Positions 1-7,434 of a DNA stretch of 9,891 nucleotides are shown piece after piece (within the stretch, counting starts at the first letter, position 1; the number at the start of each line of letters is the position of its first letter). The notes below the pieces were generated by a model that did not search any database, had not been told where the DNA came from, and worked only from the letters and a program-made list of their open reading frames with translations. Source of the DNA: JAIYDQ01 sp031411055 (lineage in GTDB: Bacteria; Planctomycetota; Planctomycetia; Pirellulales; Pirellulaceae); NCBI GenBank assembly GCA_031411055.1, contig JANOAI010000453.1, forward strand, positions 1-9,891. Direction: 5' to 3'. A program made the position numbers and the translations under genes.

Positions 1-1236
1 GCAAAAATCACCTCCGAATCAGTTGAGGTTACTTTGAGGAAAGCAGAAGATCTTGACGAATTCGATGAAAACCAACCGACCCTGATCGCAATTCGCAAAA
101 GGTATGCATCTTTCCGAGAACAATTCAATCAATCACTCGAATCCATGGCTCTTGATGCTCAGAACATCGTTCAGCAAATCGTCCAAACATTCATTACGAA
201 GGATTTGATCCCCCTCGCGAAGCAGCATCGAGAAACGCAACAAGCTAAACTTGAGAAAATGAGCCGTGAAAGTCAAGCGATCGCAGACCGAGTTAGCCTT
301 ACCTTGCTTCTACTCGTAACTTGTGGTGCTATCGGCGGAATGATGGCCGGCGTTGCTGTCGCACGCAATATCAATCGATCGATTATCGAACTCAATATCC
401 CCGTCCATGCTGCCAAAGGATCGCTCAGCGAAGTAGTCGGTCCGATCAAGATAAACTCCAACGGCGATCTCATTGGAATTCGAGAATCTCTCGACGAAAT
501 GGTAAGCCATGTTGGTGAAACCGTTCAGCGATTGCAAGACAGCCAAAGCAAAATTCTTCGAACAGAGCAGATGAACGCGATCGGCCAGCTAGCTGCGGGA
601 ATGGCACACGAGATCCGCAATCCTCTTACTTCGATGCGATCGATCGTTCAAATGGCCAATCAACATGGAGGCGCGTCTGCACTCGATGATCGCGATGTTG
701 AGATACTTGAGATCGAATTGGAGCGATTGAATGAGCTTGTTCAGACCTTCTTAGATTTTGCGAGACCTCCTCGAATCGTTCGTCGATCGGTGGACCTAAA
801 CGGAGTCGTTCAGCGAACAGTGCAGCTCACGAAAAGTCGCGCCGAACTTTTAGGAATCAGCGTCACGGTCGATTTGCCCACGTCGGATATGACTATCAGT
901 GCGGATCCTCAACAACTTCAGCAAGTCATGCTGAATCTTGTTCTCAATGCTATCGAAGCTCAACCTGATGGTGGAAGCATCGCAATTCAATTGCGAAGAA
1001 ATTCTGATGCTGCAAAGAACGACATGATAGAGATTGACGTTAAAGATTCGGGTCTCGGAATTCCTCCAGCAGTTTCTTCAAAAATTTTTGAACCGTTTTT
1101 TAGCACCAAAGAGACAGGGACTGGCATTGGCCTGGCGATCTGCCTTCGAATCATCCAAGATCACGGTGGCTCAATCACACAAGAAAATTCAGCGACAGGT
1201 GGCTCAGTCTTTAGTATCGTTATCCCCGTGCAGTGA
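1..1236 (+). CDS. Membrane sensor histidine kinase, 5' end cut off by window
   Basis: Sensor kinase of a two-component system; it should autophosphorylate on a histidine and pass the phosphate to the regulator encoded next. The reading frame is open from base 1, so the TTG at 34 is probably not the true start and part of the sensor domain is missing. Numbering from base 34: residues 1-86 are a helical, charged sensor or linker region, 88-110 are one hydrophobic transmembrane segment, about 110-163 are HAMP-like, then comes a HisKA domain with the H-box AHEIRNPL (phosphorylated His192). The ATPase domain has the N-box MLNLVLNAIEA (Asn305), the G1 box DSGLGIP (from Asp338), the F-box FEPFF and the G2 box GTGIGL (362-367). 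All catalytic boxes are intact. The signal sensed cannot be read from the sequence. It lies 75 bp before the response regulator gene on the same strand. Confidence 0.94.
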   Translation, partial: AKITSESVEVTLRKAEDLDEFDENQPTLIAIRKRYASFREQFNQSLESMALDAQNIVQQIVQTFITKDLIPLAKQHRETQQAKLEKMSRESQAIADRVSLTLLLLVTCGAIGGMMAGVAVARNINRSIIELNIPVHAAKGSLSEVVGPIKINSNGDLIGIRESLDEMVSHVGETVQRLQDSQSKILRTEQMNAIGQLAAGMAHEIRNPLTSMRSIVQMANQHGGASALDDRDVEILEIELERLNELVQTFLDFARPPRIVRRSVDLNGVVQRTVQLTKSRAELLGISVTVDLPTSDMTISADPQQLQQVMLNLVLNAIEAQPDGGSIAIQLRRNSDAAKNDMIEIDVKDSGLGIPPAVSSKIFEPFFSTKETGTGIGLAICLRIIQDHGGSITQENSATGGSVFSIVIPVQ

Positions 1237-1311
1237 GTTCAAGACCTGCGAATTTGCCTATACAGAACTCGGTGGGCAATGACACAAATATCTCGGTAGG
1301 AAAATCAATTA

Positions 1312-2784
1312 ATGCCAACGCTACTCATTGTCGACGACGAACCGAATGTCCTCTATGCGATGGAGAAAGGCCTTCGTTTGGAGCAACTAACGATCATATC
1401 CAAGCAAACTGCGAGAGCAGGAATTCAAGCGATCAGAGAGCATCGTCCGGATGTGGTGGTCTGTGACGTTCGCTTGCCCGATATGTCCGGTCTTGACGCC
1501 TTTCAAAAAATGCGTGAGATCGATCCTCGCCTCCCTGTAATCATCATCACTGCCCATGCAACCACGGACACGGCAATAGAAGCCATGAAACGCGGTGCCT
1601 TTGACTTTTTATTGAAACCCTACGATCTCGTCGAATTGCAACAAGTCGTTGCGAAAGCACTTGAACTGAGTCGAATTAGCCGTGTTCCTGCAATCTATGA
1701 TCAAACGCCCAAAAGCGAACCAGAAGACATCGTTGTTGATCGCATCGTAGGCAAATCCAAAGCTATGCAGCAAGCGTACAAAGATATTGGACGCGTCGCT
1801 GTACAGAATGTCAACGTATTGATACTTGGAGAAAGTGGTACAGGGAAAGAACTCGTCGCGCGAGCGATTTACCAGCATAGTCCTCGAGCGAACAACCCCT
1901 TTCTCGCAATCAATTGCGCAGCCATTCCAGAGTCATTGTTAGAGAGCGAGCTATTCGGACACGAAAAAGGCTCCTTTACTAGTGCTGATCGACGGCGCAT
2001 CGGAAAGTTTGAGCAAGCCAACACTGGCACTCTATTTCTCGACGAAATCGGCGACATGAGTATTGGAGCACAGGCAAAAGTTTTAAGGATTCTACAGGAT
2101 GGCCGCTTCGAGCGTGTTGGGGGAAGCGAAACGATTCAAGGTGATGTTCGAATCATCGCTGCGACCAACAATAACCTAGAAGAGTCCATTACAAAAAAGA
2201 CTTTTCGCGAAGATCTTTTTTATCGACTCAACACCTATACTATTCGGCTGCCGTCGTTACGCGATCGACTTGATGATCTGCCTGGGCTAGTTGAGTACTT
2301 CATGAATCGATTCGGTGTTGAACTCGGAAAGAGGAATTTACGCGTGTCGACCGAAATGATGGATAAACTTTGGGAATACCATTGGCCGGGTAATGTTCGT
2401 GAACTCCAAAGCACTATTCGGTATGCAATTATTCGTGCGACGAGCGATATTATTACTCCTCACTGCTTGCCAGAATATGTAAAACCCAATACGAATGCGA
2501 GTGTCGGTACGTCAGCCAAGGCGGAAGATGGCGGCACTCAAGATTTTAATATTCAACTACGAGAGTACATCGAGCGGCTTATTGTATCAAAACAACCAAA
2601 CTTGGCCGAAGCCATTTACCTTCAGGTAGATAAGATTTTATTCGAAGCCGCTCTTGATTTCGTTCAAGGGCATCAGACCCAAGCAGCTGATTTGCTTGGG
2701 ATTTCGCGAACGACTCTTCGCGCCCGTATGCAATCACTCGGTATGACGGTCACTAAGACAACTAAGTCGTCGGACGAAGGTTGA
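1312..2784 (+). CDS. Sigma-54-dependent NtrC-family response regulator
   Basis: Transcription activator that uses ATP hydrolysis to open sigma-54 RNA polymerase promoters; cognate partner of the upstream kinase. Receiver domain 1-120 has Asp8/Asp9, the phosphoacceptor Asp52 (CDVRLPDMSG), Thr80 and Lys102. The AAA+ domain spans about 143-385: Walker A GESGTGKE (173-180), Walker B TLFLDEIGD (Asp244, Glu245), sensor I AATNN, arginine-finger region FREDLFYRLN (298-307) and sensor II WPGNVREL (358-365). The sigma-54 contact loop, usually GAFTGA, reads GSFTSA (220-225); the key Phe and Thr are kept. A Fis-type helix-turn-helix lies at about 445-476 (QTQAADLLGISRTTLRARM). About 490 residues is normal for the family. 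The ATG has TAGGA 10 nt upstream. Its target promoters are not apparent in the window. Confidence 0.97.
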   Translation: MPTLLIVDDEPNVLYAMEKGLRLEQLTIISKQTARAGIQAIREHRPDVVVCDVRLPDMSGLDAFQKMREIDPRLPVIIITAHATTDTAIEAMKRGAFDFLLKPYDLVELQQVVAKALELSRISRVPAIYDQTPKSEPEDIVVDRIVGKSKAMQQAYKDIGRVAVQNVNVLILGESGTGKELVARAIYQHSPRANNPFLAINCAAIPESLLESELFGHEKGSFTSADRRRIGKFEQANTGTLFLDEIGDMSIGAQAKVLRILQDGRFERVGGSETIQGDVRIIAATNNNLEESITKKTFREDLFYRLNTYTIRLPSLRDRLDDLPGLVEYFMNRFGVELGKRNLRVSTEMMDKLWEYHWPGNVRELQSTIRYAIIRATSDIITPHCLPEYVKPNTNASVGTSAKAEDGGTQDFNIQLREYIERLIVSKQPNLAEAIYLQVDKILFEAALDFVQGHQTQAADLLGISRTTLRARMQSLGMTVTKTTKSSDEG

Positions 2785-2838
2785 CTTCGGTCGGATATTC
2801 AACAGACAATATGACGAAACCGTGGAAAGCAGTGGCCA

Positions 2839-3519
2839 ATGTCAACCGTAACTACAATCGACGTTGGGAAGTTTTCTTCGGAAAGAATGGCGTTTGAATT
2901 GACTGAATACTTTACCATTGCGACCCGGTTGCCATTCGCGACGAGCATGGTCGTTGCTTTGATCGCTACCGGAGTATACGGGCAAACACATCTTGGACCG
3001 CTCGACGCACAGACACATTCCCGCGTGGGACACTCGCCCCACTCGTTGTGGAAAGGTCAGTGGAAAACCGTTGTGACTTCCGTGCTGTTCACAGCGAATG
3101 GTTGGCATTTCTATGTCTCGCTGGCGATGATGGCTATTGCGATCAGTTGGGTCGAACTCACGTGCGGAACATGGATAGCAATCGGAACGTTTGTTGGTAT
3201 TCATGTAGTAACGTTGCTAGTCATGTCGATCGGAATTGCGACGTTTATCGCACTAGTTGAATCACACCGAGGAAACCTACTTTGGTTTAGCAAAGATGTG
3301 GGACCATCCGCCGGCTATTATGGCTGTTTGGGGCTCGCGATCACCAGTTTGCAACCTAATTGGTTTTGGCTAACCCTCGTTGCGATCATGGTAATGCTCC
3401 TGGCCCGGATCGGATGGTCCTCGTATCATCTCGTTGATGAAGGCCGGTTGATGTCTGCCGACATAGCTCATCTAATCGCATTTCCACTTGGACTGCTTCT
3501 GTCTCGATTGGTTTCGTGA
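2839..3519 (+). CDS. Rhomboid-like intramembrane serine protease family protein
   Basis: A 226-residue protein with about six hydrophobic segments (roughly 33-48, 76-89, 92-108, 112-138, 155-192 and 206-225), the size and topology of a bacterial rhomboid. Rhomboids cut substrates inside the membrane with a Ser-His dyad. Here the candidate Ser is Ser157 in VGPSAGYYG and the candidate His is His211 in ADIAHLIAFPLG, close to the family's AHxxG helix. A TANGWHFYVS segment (84-94) sits where rhomboids carry the oxyanion HxxxN motif, but Asn is replaced by Ser94; the following Glu106...Gly110 fits the usual E...G spacing. GPSA replaces the usual GxSG. The protein may therefore be a divergent protease or a non-proteolytic relative. 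It starts 54 bp after the regulator gene, with GGAAAG about 10 nt before the ATG, and probably shares its transcript. Substrate unknown. Confidence 0.7.
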   Translation: MSTVTTIDVGKFSSERMAFELTEYFTIATRLPFATSMVVALIATGVYGQTHLGPLDAQTHSRVGHSPHSLWKGQWKTVVTSVLFTANGWHFYVSLAMMAIAISWVELTCGTWIAIGTFVGIHVVTLLVMSIGIATFIALVESHRGNLLWFSKDVGPSAGYYGCLGLAITSLQPNWFWLTLVAIMVMLLARIGWSSYHLVDEGRLMSADIAHLIAFPLGLLLSRLVS

Positions 3520-3520
3520 T

Positions 3521-3533
3521 ATGCCGAAGGCAT
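3521..3533. terminator. Short hairpin between converging genes
   Basis: ATGCC-GAA-GGCAT forms a 5-bp stem with a 3-nt loop. It fills the 13-bp gap between the stop codons of the rhomboid gene (ends 3519) and the TerB-like gene (ends 3533). The position suits a bidirectional terminator, but the stem is short and no T-run follows on either strand, so this is weak. Confidence 0.25.
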
Positions 3534-4099
3534 TAAGCCGCCTCCAGCCAGGATGAAAGTCGATCGATAGTCTTGCGTTCTTTCTGAGAAAGGGTACGAA
3601 TCCATAGAGGATGGGATGCGATGGCTACTTTTCTCATTCTTCTTTGAAAATGCTCGATAAAAGGTGAACGTACTGCTTTCGAAAGAGACTTGAGATAGAC
3701 TGTCACAAAGTGCCCCCAAGTTGTCTCCAATCGATGGTCAGGGAGTTTCTGAAGCCAGTTGGTAAGAAGCGAATACGCTTTCGAACCACTCTCAATTCCA
3801 AGAAGGTCCGCTTCATCGAGGATTTCAGCTTTTTCTGCATTCGTGATTCGACCGTCGCTCCAGGCCAGCGTGAAATAGGGGACCAAGGTTAGCGCGGCAA
3901 CCGAATCACTTCCAAAACCGAAATCGAGTAGCTCATCCAATACTTCCTGGTTTTCAATGTGGAGATTCTGTGCTAACGCAGCACGTTGGCAATCTCTCGC
4001 TTCGTCGAACTGAACTTGTGCGATCCAAACTCTTTCTTCTTCAATCGACTGCCCAACCAAAAAGCCCAAAGCCCGTTTTTCAAACGCATTCGTCATCAT
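3533..4099 (-). CDS. TerB-like domain protein, function unknown
   Basis: A 188-residue soluble protein with no signal peptide or membrane segment. The central part LVPYFTLAWSDGRITNAEKA (72-91) matches the TerB-type helical signature (hydrophobic helix, A-W-A/S-D-G, then a Glu a few residues on), followed by a GI..GS.A..LL..WL pattern (101-115). The C-terminus has R...A.AS...... and S..E...I elements that I associate with TerB-like proteins of planctomycetes. TerB-like domains often sit in stress or membrane-linked contexts, but no activity can be assigned here. The frame is open up to 4198, but the double ATG at 4099/4096 is preferred: GAGG lies about 9 nt upstream, and residues before it are low-complexity and unlike the rest. 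It diverges from mprF and converges on the rhomboid gene. Confidence 0.62.
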   Translation of the reverse strand: MMTNAFEKRALGFLVGQSIEEERVWIAQVQFDEARDCQRAALAQNLHIENQEVLDELLDFGFGSDSVAALTLVPYFTLAWSDGRITNAEKAEILDEADLLGIESGSKAYSLLTNWLQKLPDHRLETTWGHFVTVYLKSLSKAVRSPFIEHFQRRMRKVAIASHPLWIRTLSQKERKTIDRLSSWLEAA

Positions 4100-4135
4100 T
4101 CTGCAAGACCTCGTATTATCGGTGAACTGATTCGG

Positions 4136-4153
4136 CGTTCGCTTTTGCGAACG
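4136..4153. promoter_or_regulatory. Perfect inverted repeat upstream of TerB-like gene
   Basis: CGTTCGC-TTTT-GCGAACG is a perfect 7-bp stem with a 4-nt loop. Its nearest edge is 37 nt upstream of the ATG of the TerB-like gene, so it could be an operator or a hairpin in the mRNA leader. Read on either strand it has a homopolymer loop (TTTT or AAAA). No T-run follows, so it is not a typical terminator. Confidence 0.45.
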
Positions 4154-4474
4154 ATCGATGCTTGGATCTGTTCTAGACAGTCGCAAAACGTGTGCCAAAG
4201 CGATTTACGAAAGGAAAGGGCAATCAAGAGTGGCGAAATCGAAGAAATCCTAATTAGCGCGTAAAGAAATTAGCCACGACGAACAAAAACTGTTCGACTC
4301 ACAAAGCGCTAGTGATCCAATACGGAAGCTATTGCGATTTCATGAAAAGCATACGTCACAACATCGCTTAACGTGTGTGGGTAAAATGGATCATACGGTC
4401 GGCTGAATAGCGTGGTTTCAACTACAATCGTCAGACAGACATGCGCGTCAATCTTCGCTCGATCGACATAATTT

Positions 4475-4483
4475 GAAAGAAGG
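4475..4483 (+). promoter_or_regulatory. Ribosome binding site for mprF (supports TTG start)
   Basis: GAAAGAAGG ends 5 nt before the TTG at 4489. No ATG or GTG at a suitable distance in this frame has a comparable site, so it decides the start. Confidence 0.7.
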
Positions 4484-4488
4484 TTTCA

Positions 4489-7029
4489 TTGTCAACGCAA
4501 TTTCGTCGCTACACGCCGCTCCTTGTGGTCGCCATTTGCGTTGTGGTCGGATGGCTACTTTTTCGCGAAATAGAGCACTACCGTTGGCATGACATTCGAG
4601 CCAGTCTTACTGCGATTCCCCCTGCAAAGGTTGCGATTTCCTTAGGCTTAGTCATACTAAACTATGTCATCCTGATCGGATACGATTGGCTAGCACTGAA
4701 AGCGATCGATAAACACTTGCCGATCGGCCAAGTTGCATTCGCGTCCTTCACTGGATTCGTTGCTAGCTACAATTTCGGGGCAACTTTAGGTGGCGTTCCT
4801 CTAAGATACCGGGTTTATTCTGGATTTGGACTTTCCGCAATTCAGATCGTTCAGTTGTCGATCATGCTTGGCGTTACGTTTTGGATCGGGGAATTTGCAT
4901 TGGCAGGCGTCGCATTCATTTGCGATCCGTTTCCAATCCCAGACAAGCTTCACATGCCGTTCAAAACCGTCTATGGACTAGGTTGGGTACTTATCGCCAT
5001 TACGGCAGGATACCTCACTCTAACCTGCATATGGAAAAAGCCGCTTAGGATACGGGGCGAAGAAATCCAGCTACCGAGCGCACGCATGACGCTCGCGCAG
5101 ATTGCAGTCGCATCAACAGACCTCATTGTCGCCTCGTTGGCGCTCTATGTTCTCCTGCCACATGAAATCGAGCTCAGTTATTTTCAATTCGTTGGCATTT
5201 TCTTGCTTGCGGTCATTTCCGTCGTTTTGACACATGTTCCCGGTGGCGTGGGTGTATTCGAACTTGTAATTCTCACATTCTTAGGTGCAACGGCGAAGGA
5301 TGATGTAGTCGCGAGTCTTTTGGTTTTTCGCGTTCTCTACTACCTATTGCCTTTGTTAGTTGCAGGAGGGCTGCTCGGAAGCTTTGAATATCAGCGGAAT
5401 CGCGAACGACTAAGCCCCATTTTGAAAGCGCTCGGCCGCACTGCCTCAGCAGTTGCCCCCAATATCGTATCCATGATCGTACTTATTGGTGGTGCGATCC
5501 TACTCCTATCGAGCGCTACGCCTGGTATGGAAATGCGACTAGAAAACCTACGCCATTGGCTGCCGCTTCCGTTGATTGAGTTCTCGCATTTTATTAGCAG
5601 CTTAGTCGGCGCAACCCTACTTATTGTTGCACGGGGATTGCAGCGGCGACTTGATTCAGCCTGGTGGGTTGCCGCATTTTTGCTTAGCACCGGAATCGTA
5701 GTCTCGCTACTCAAAGGATTTGATTACGAGGAATCGATTCTGCTTTCGTTAGTTTTGCTGGTGCTCGTTGCTTGCCGAAAAAGATTCTATCGCAAAAGTC
5801 AGCTGTTGTATGAACCTTTCACGGCTGGTTGGTTAGCTGTTATTGGCCTAATTATTGTTTGTGTTGTATGGCTTGGAATCTTTGCCAATAAACATGTCGA
5901 CTATCGTAATGATCTATGGTGGCAATTTGCTTTCGGAGCCGACGCTCCGAGGTTCATGCGGGCGTCCGTCGGAGTTTTTGGTCTGCTGCTAGTGTTTACG
6001 CTCGTCCGTTTACTAAAACGTGCGGAGCCGGCACCAGACGAAGTAGCGACGAGCGATGACATTAAGACGGTCGCCGAAATCATTTCGCGCTCGACTCGAA
6101 CGAGCGCCAACCTCGCGTTGTTAGGTGACAAGCGATTTCTATTCAGCGATGATCGCCAGAGCTTCATTATGTATGCCGTGGAAAATCGGACTTGGGTTTC
6201 GTTGGGAGATCCGATCGGACTGCAGCATCAATGGCCCGACTTGGTATGGAAGTTTCGCGAGCTTTGCGATCGTTACGACGGTCGACCTGTTTTCTACCAA
6301 GTTGACACAGAACAGTTGTCCGTCTACGTCGATCAAGGTTTGACGTTACTAAAAATCGGCGAAGAAGCGCGAATCTCCATGGCCGATTTCAATTTGGAAG
6401 GAGGTCACCGAAAAGGACTGCGCGCCACTCGTAGCAAGCTACAAAAATTAGGATGCCGTTTTGAAATCGTTCCCAAAGAACAAGTCGCAAGCAGCATGTC
6501 TCGACTTGGGGAAATCTCGGAGGCGTGGCTGGCCGAAAAAAACTCGTCGGAAAAAGGATTCTCGCTTGGTTTCTTCGACAAAGAATACCTTAATCGTTAT
6601 CCGTGTGCGGTCATCAGGCAGGAAGAACGGATCATTGCGTTCGCCAACGTGTGGCTCGGTGCGAATTGCTTTGAGTTTTCAATTGATTTGATGCGTTACG
6701 AAAAGAGCTCTCTTAACGGATTGATGGATTATCTTTTCATGGAACTATTCTTCTGGGGGAAGGCTAATGGTTACCAGTGGTTCAACATGGGGATGGCTCC
6801 GCTTTCTGGAATTGCAAGCCGACCGTTAGCACCGATGTGGAACAAGGCGATAGGGCTCCTTTACCGTCATGGAGAACATTTCTACGGGTTTGAAGGCTTA
6901 CGTCAGTACAAAGAAAAATTCGATCCGGTCTGGCATCCGAAGTATATCGCTTCACCTGGCGGGATTGCACTTCTACGAATGCTTTCTGACATAACGACGC
7001 TTGTCGGTCGCAAACACAACTCCGCTTGA
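4489..7029 (+). CDS. mprF: MprF: phosphatidylglycerol aminoacyltransferase/flippase
   Basis: Bifunctional membrane enzyme of the MprF family. The C-terminal cytoplasmic domain transfers an amino acid (lysine, alanine or other, not predictable here) from aminoacyl-tRNA to phosphatidylglycerol; the N-terminal membrane domain moves the lipid across the membrane. This lowers negative surface charge and protects against cationic peptides and acid. The first ~510 residues hold about 13-14 hydrophobic segments, including the flippase-domain signature THVPGGVGVFELVILTFLG. The soluble domain (about 535-846) is of the DUF2156/GNAT-like type and contains SLGDPIG (571-577), EGGHRKGLRATRSKL (637-651), FNMGMAPLSG and GLRQYKEKFDPVWHPKYI. 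At 846 residues it matches the usual full length with no frameshift. The start is TTG with a good ribosome binding site. It stands alone in its direction after a long upstream gap. Confidence 0.95.
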   Translation: MSTQFRRYTPLLVVAICVVVGWLLFREIEHYRWHDIRASLTAIPPAKVAISLGLVILNYVILIGYDWLALKAIDKHLPIGQVAFASFTGFVASYNFGATLGGVPLRYRVYSGFGLSAIQIVQLSIMLGVTFWIGEFALAGVAFICDPFPIPDKLHMPFKTVYGLGWVLIAITAGYLTLTCIWKKPLRIRGEEIQLPSARMTLAQIAVASTDLIVASLALYVLLPHEIELSYFQFVGIFLLAVISVVLTHVPGGVGVFELVILTFLGATAKDDVVASLLVFRVLYYLLPLLVAGGLLGSFEYQRNRERLSPILKALGRTASAVAPNIVSMIVLIGGAILLLSSATPGMEMRLENLRHWLPLPLIEFSHFISSLVGATLLIVARGLQRRLDSAWWVAAFLLSTGIVVSLLKGFDYEESILLSLVLLVLVACRKRFYRKSQLLYEPFTAGWLAVIGLIIVCVVWLGIFANKHVDYRNDLWWQFAFGADAPRFMRASVGVFGLLLVFTLVRLLKRAEPAPDEVATSDDIKTVAEIISRSTRTSANLALLGDKRFLFSDDRQSFIMYAVENRTWVSLGDPIGLQHQWPDLVWKFRELCDRYDGRPVFYQVDTEQLSVYVDQGLTLLKIGEEARISMADFNLEGGHRKGLRATRSKLQKLGCRFEIVPKEQVASSMSRLGEISEAWLAEKNSSEKGFSLGFFDKEYLNRYPCAVIRQEERIIAFANVWLGANCFEFSIDLMRYEKSSLNGLMDYLFMELFFWGKANGYQWFNMGMAPLSGIASRPLAPMWNKAIGLLYRHGEHFYGFEGLRQYKEKFDPVWHPKYIASPGGIALLRMLSDITTLVGRKHNSA

Positions 7030-7082
7030 CGTCTGCTTTCGAATATTGCTCGCGTCCATCCAGCGTTAGTCAGGGCGGCAAC

Positions 7083-7102
7083 CGTTTGATTGCGGGCAAA
7101 CG
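7083..7102 (+). terminator. Hairpin downstream of mprF
   Basis: CGTTTG and CAAACG form a 6-bp stem around an 8-nt loop, 53 bp past the mprF stop codon. No T-run follows. It may end or protect the mprF transcript, but the evidence is position and symmetry only. Confidence 0.25.
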
Positions 7103-7316
7103 TTAAGAGTCCTTTGCCGTATTGGTCGGGACAACTTCGGAATTACGTCGAGAGCACGACCACTTGATGATACGCCGTTCGCCCCGTCGACCAACAATCC
7201 CCAAGCAACTATGAGTTTGAACCAAGAATCGCCCGCATACGCCAAGTTGCAATAGTGCTTAAGAACGGCGCTCCACGACTTCTTGAAACACTTTGATCGA
7301 CTTTCCAACGCAAATG

Positions 7317-7357
7317 CAATTTAGCAAGCTATTACCCCTGATAGCCATAGCAAATTG
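7317..7357. promoter_or_regulatory. Imperfect two-part dyad upstream of porin gene
   Basis: Outer arms CAATTT (7317-7322) and AAATTG (7352-7357) and inner arms GCTAT (7328-7332) and ATAGC (7341-7345) share nearly the same centre (about 7337), with an unpaired block between them. The right edge is 77 nt before the preferred porin ATG. This suits an operator or a leader hairpin for the porin gene. Confidence 0.35.
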
Positions 7358-7422
7358 TAATATTAGTTGGCGCTCAACGACCGATGATAGCTAGGCTGGC
7401 TTCTTTTTCTTTTGTCGGTGAC

Positions 7423-7426
7423 GGAG
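7423..7426 (+). promoter_or_regulatory. Ribosome binding site for porin gene
   Basis: GGAG lies 8 nt before the ATG at 7435. The earlier in-frame ATG at 7384 has no such site and would put 17 extra residues in front of a clean signal peptide. Confidence 0.7.
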
Positions 7427-7434
7427 TCTTTACG

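Larger units (their letters stand above)
4100..4488. other. Divergent intergenic region between TerB-like gene and mprF
   Basis: 389 bp without a convincing gene. It should hold the promoters of both flanking genes. It contains the perfect inverted repeat at 4136-4153 and a direct repeat AATTAGC at 4252-4258 and 4268-4274 (16 bp apart, about 1.5 helical turns). CATAAT at 4467-4472 resembles a -10 box, but it lacks a good -35 partner and would place the transcript start almost on the start codon. Open frames here (for example to the right of 3986 on +) have no family signature. Confidence 0.6.
7030..7434. other. Long intergenic region between mprF and porin gene
   Basis: 405 bp. It contains a short hairpin (7083-7102), an imperfect dyad (7317-7357) and a minus-strand open frame (7066-7308, 80 codons, TTG start) with no recognisable domain. 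That frame covers most of the gap and could be a decayed gene, a dispersed intergenic repeat, or chance. No -24/-12 promoter and no Pho-box-like direct repeat was seen. Confidence 0.5.

Noticed and set aside
277..284. GCGATCGC as a HIP1 element
   Set aside because: There is only one exact octamer in the window, so it is not a HIP1-like pattern by itself; the broader CGATCG excess is reported instead.
4100..4198. Longer start for the TerB-like protein (33 extra residues)
   Set aside because: The extra residues are unlike the family and contain the 4136-4153 palindrome. The double ATG at 4099 has a GAGG site upstream.
3986..4264. 92-codon plus-strand open frame reaching into the mprF upstream region
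   Set aside because: It starts inside the TerB-like gene on the other strand and has no recognisable motif.
4467..4472. CATAAT as a sigma-70 -10 box for mprF
   Set aside because: There is no acceptable -35 element at 16-18 bp, and it is too close to the start codon.
5193..5214. TTGGC...TTGC resembling a -24/-12 sigma-54 promoter
   Set aside because: The spacing between GG and GC is 9 rather than 10, and it lies inside the mprF coding region. Intergenic regions gave no better match.
7384..7434. Earlier ATG for the porin
   Set aside because: There is no ribosome binding site before 7384, while the ATG at 7435 has GGAG at 8 nt and directly starts a classic signal peptide.
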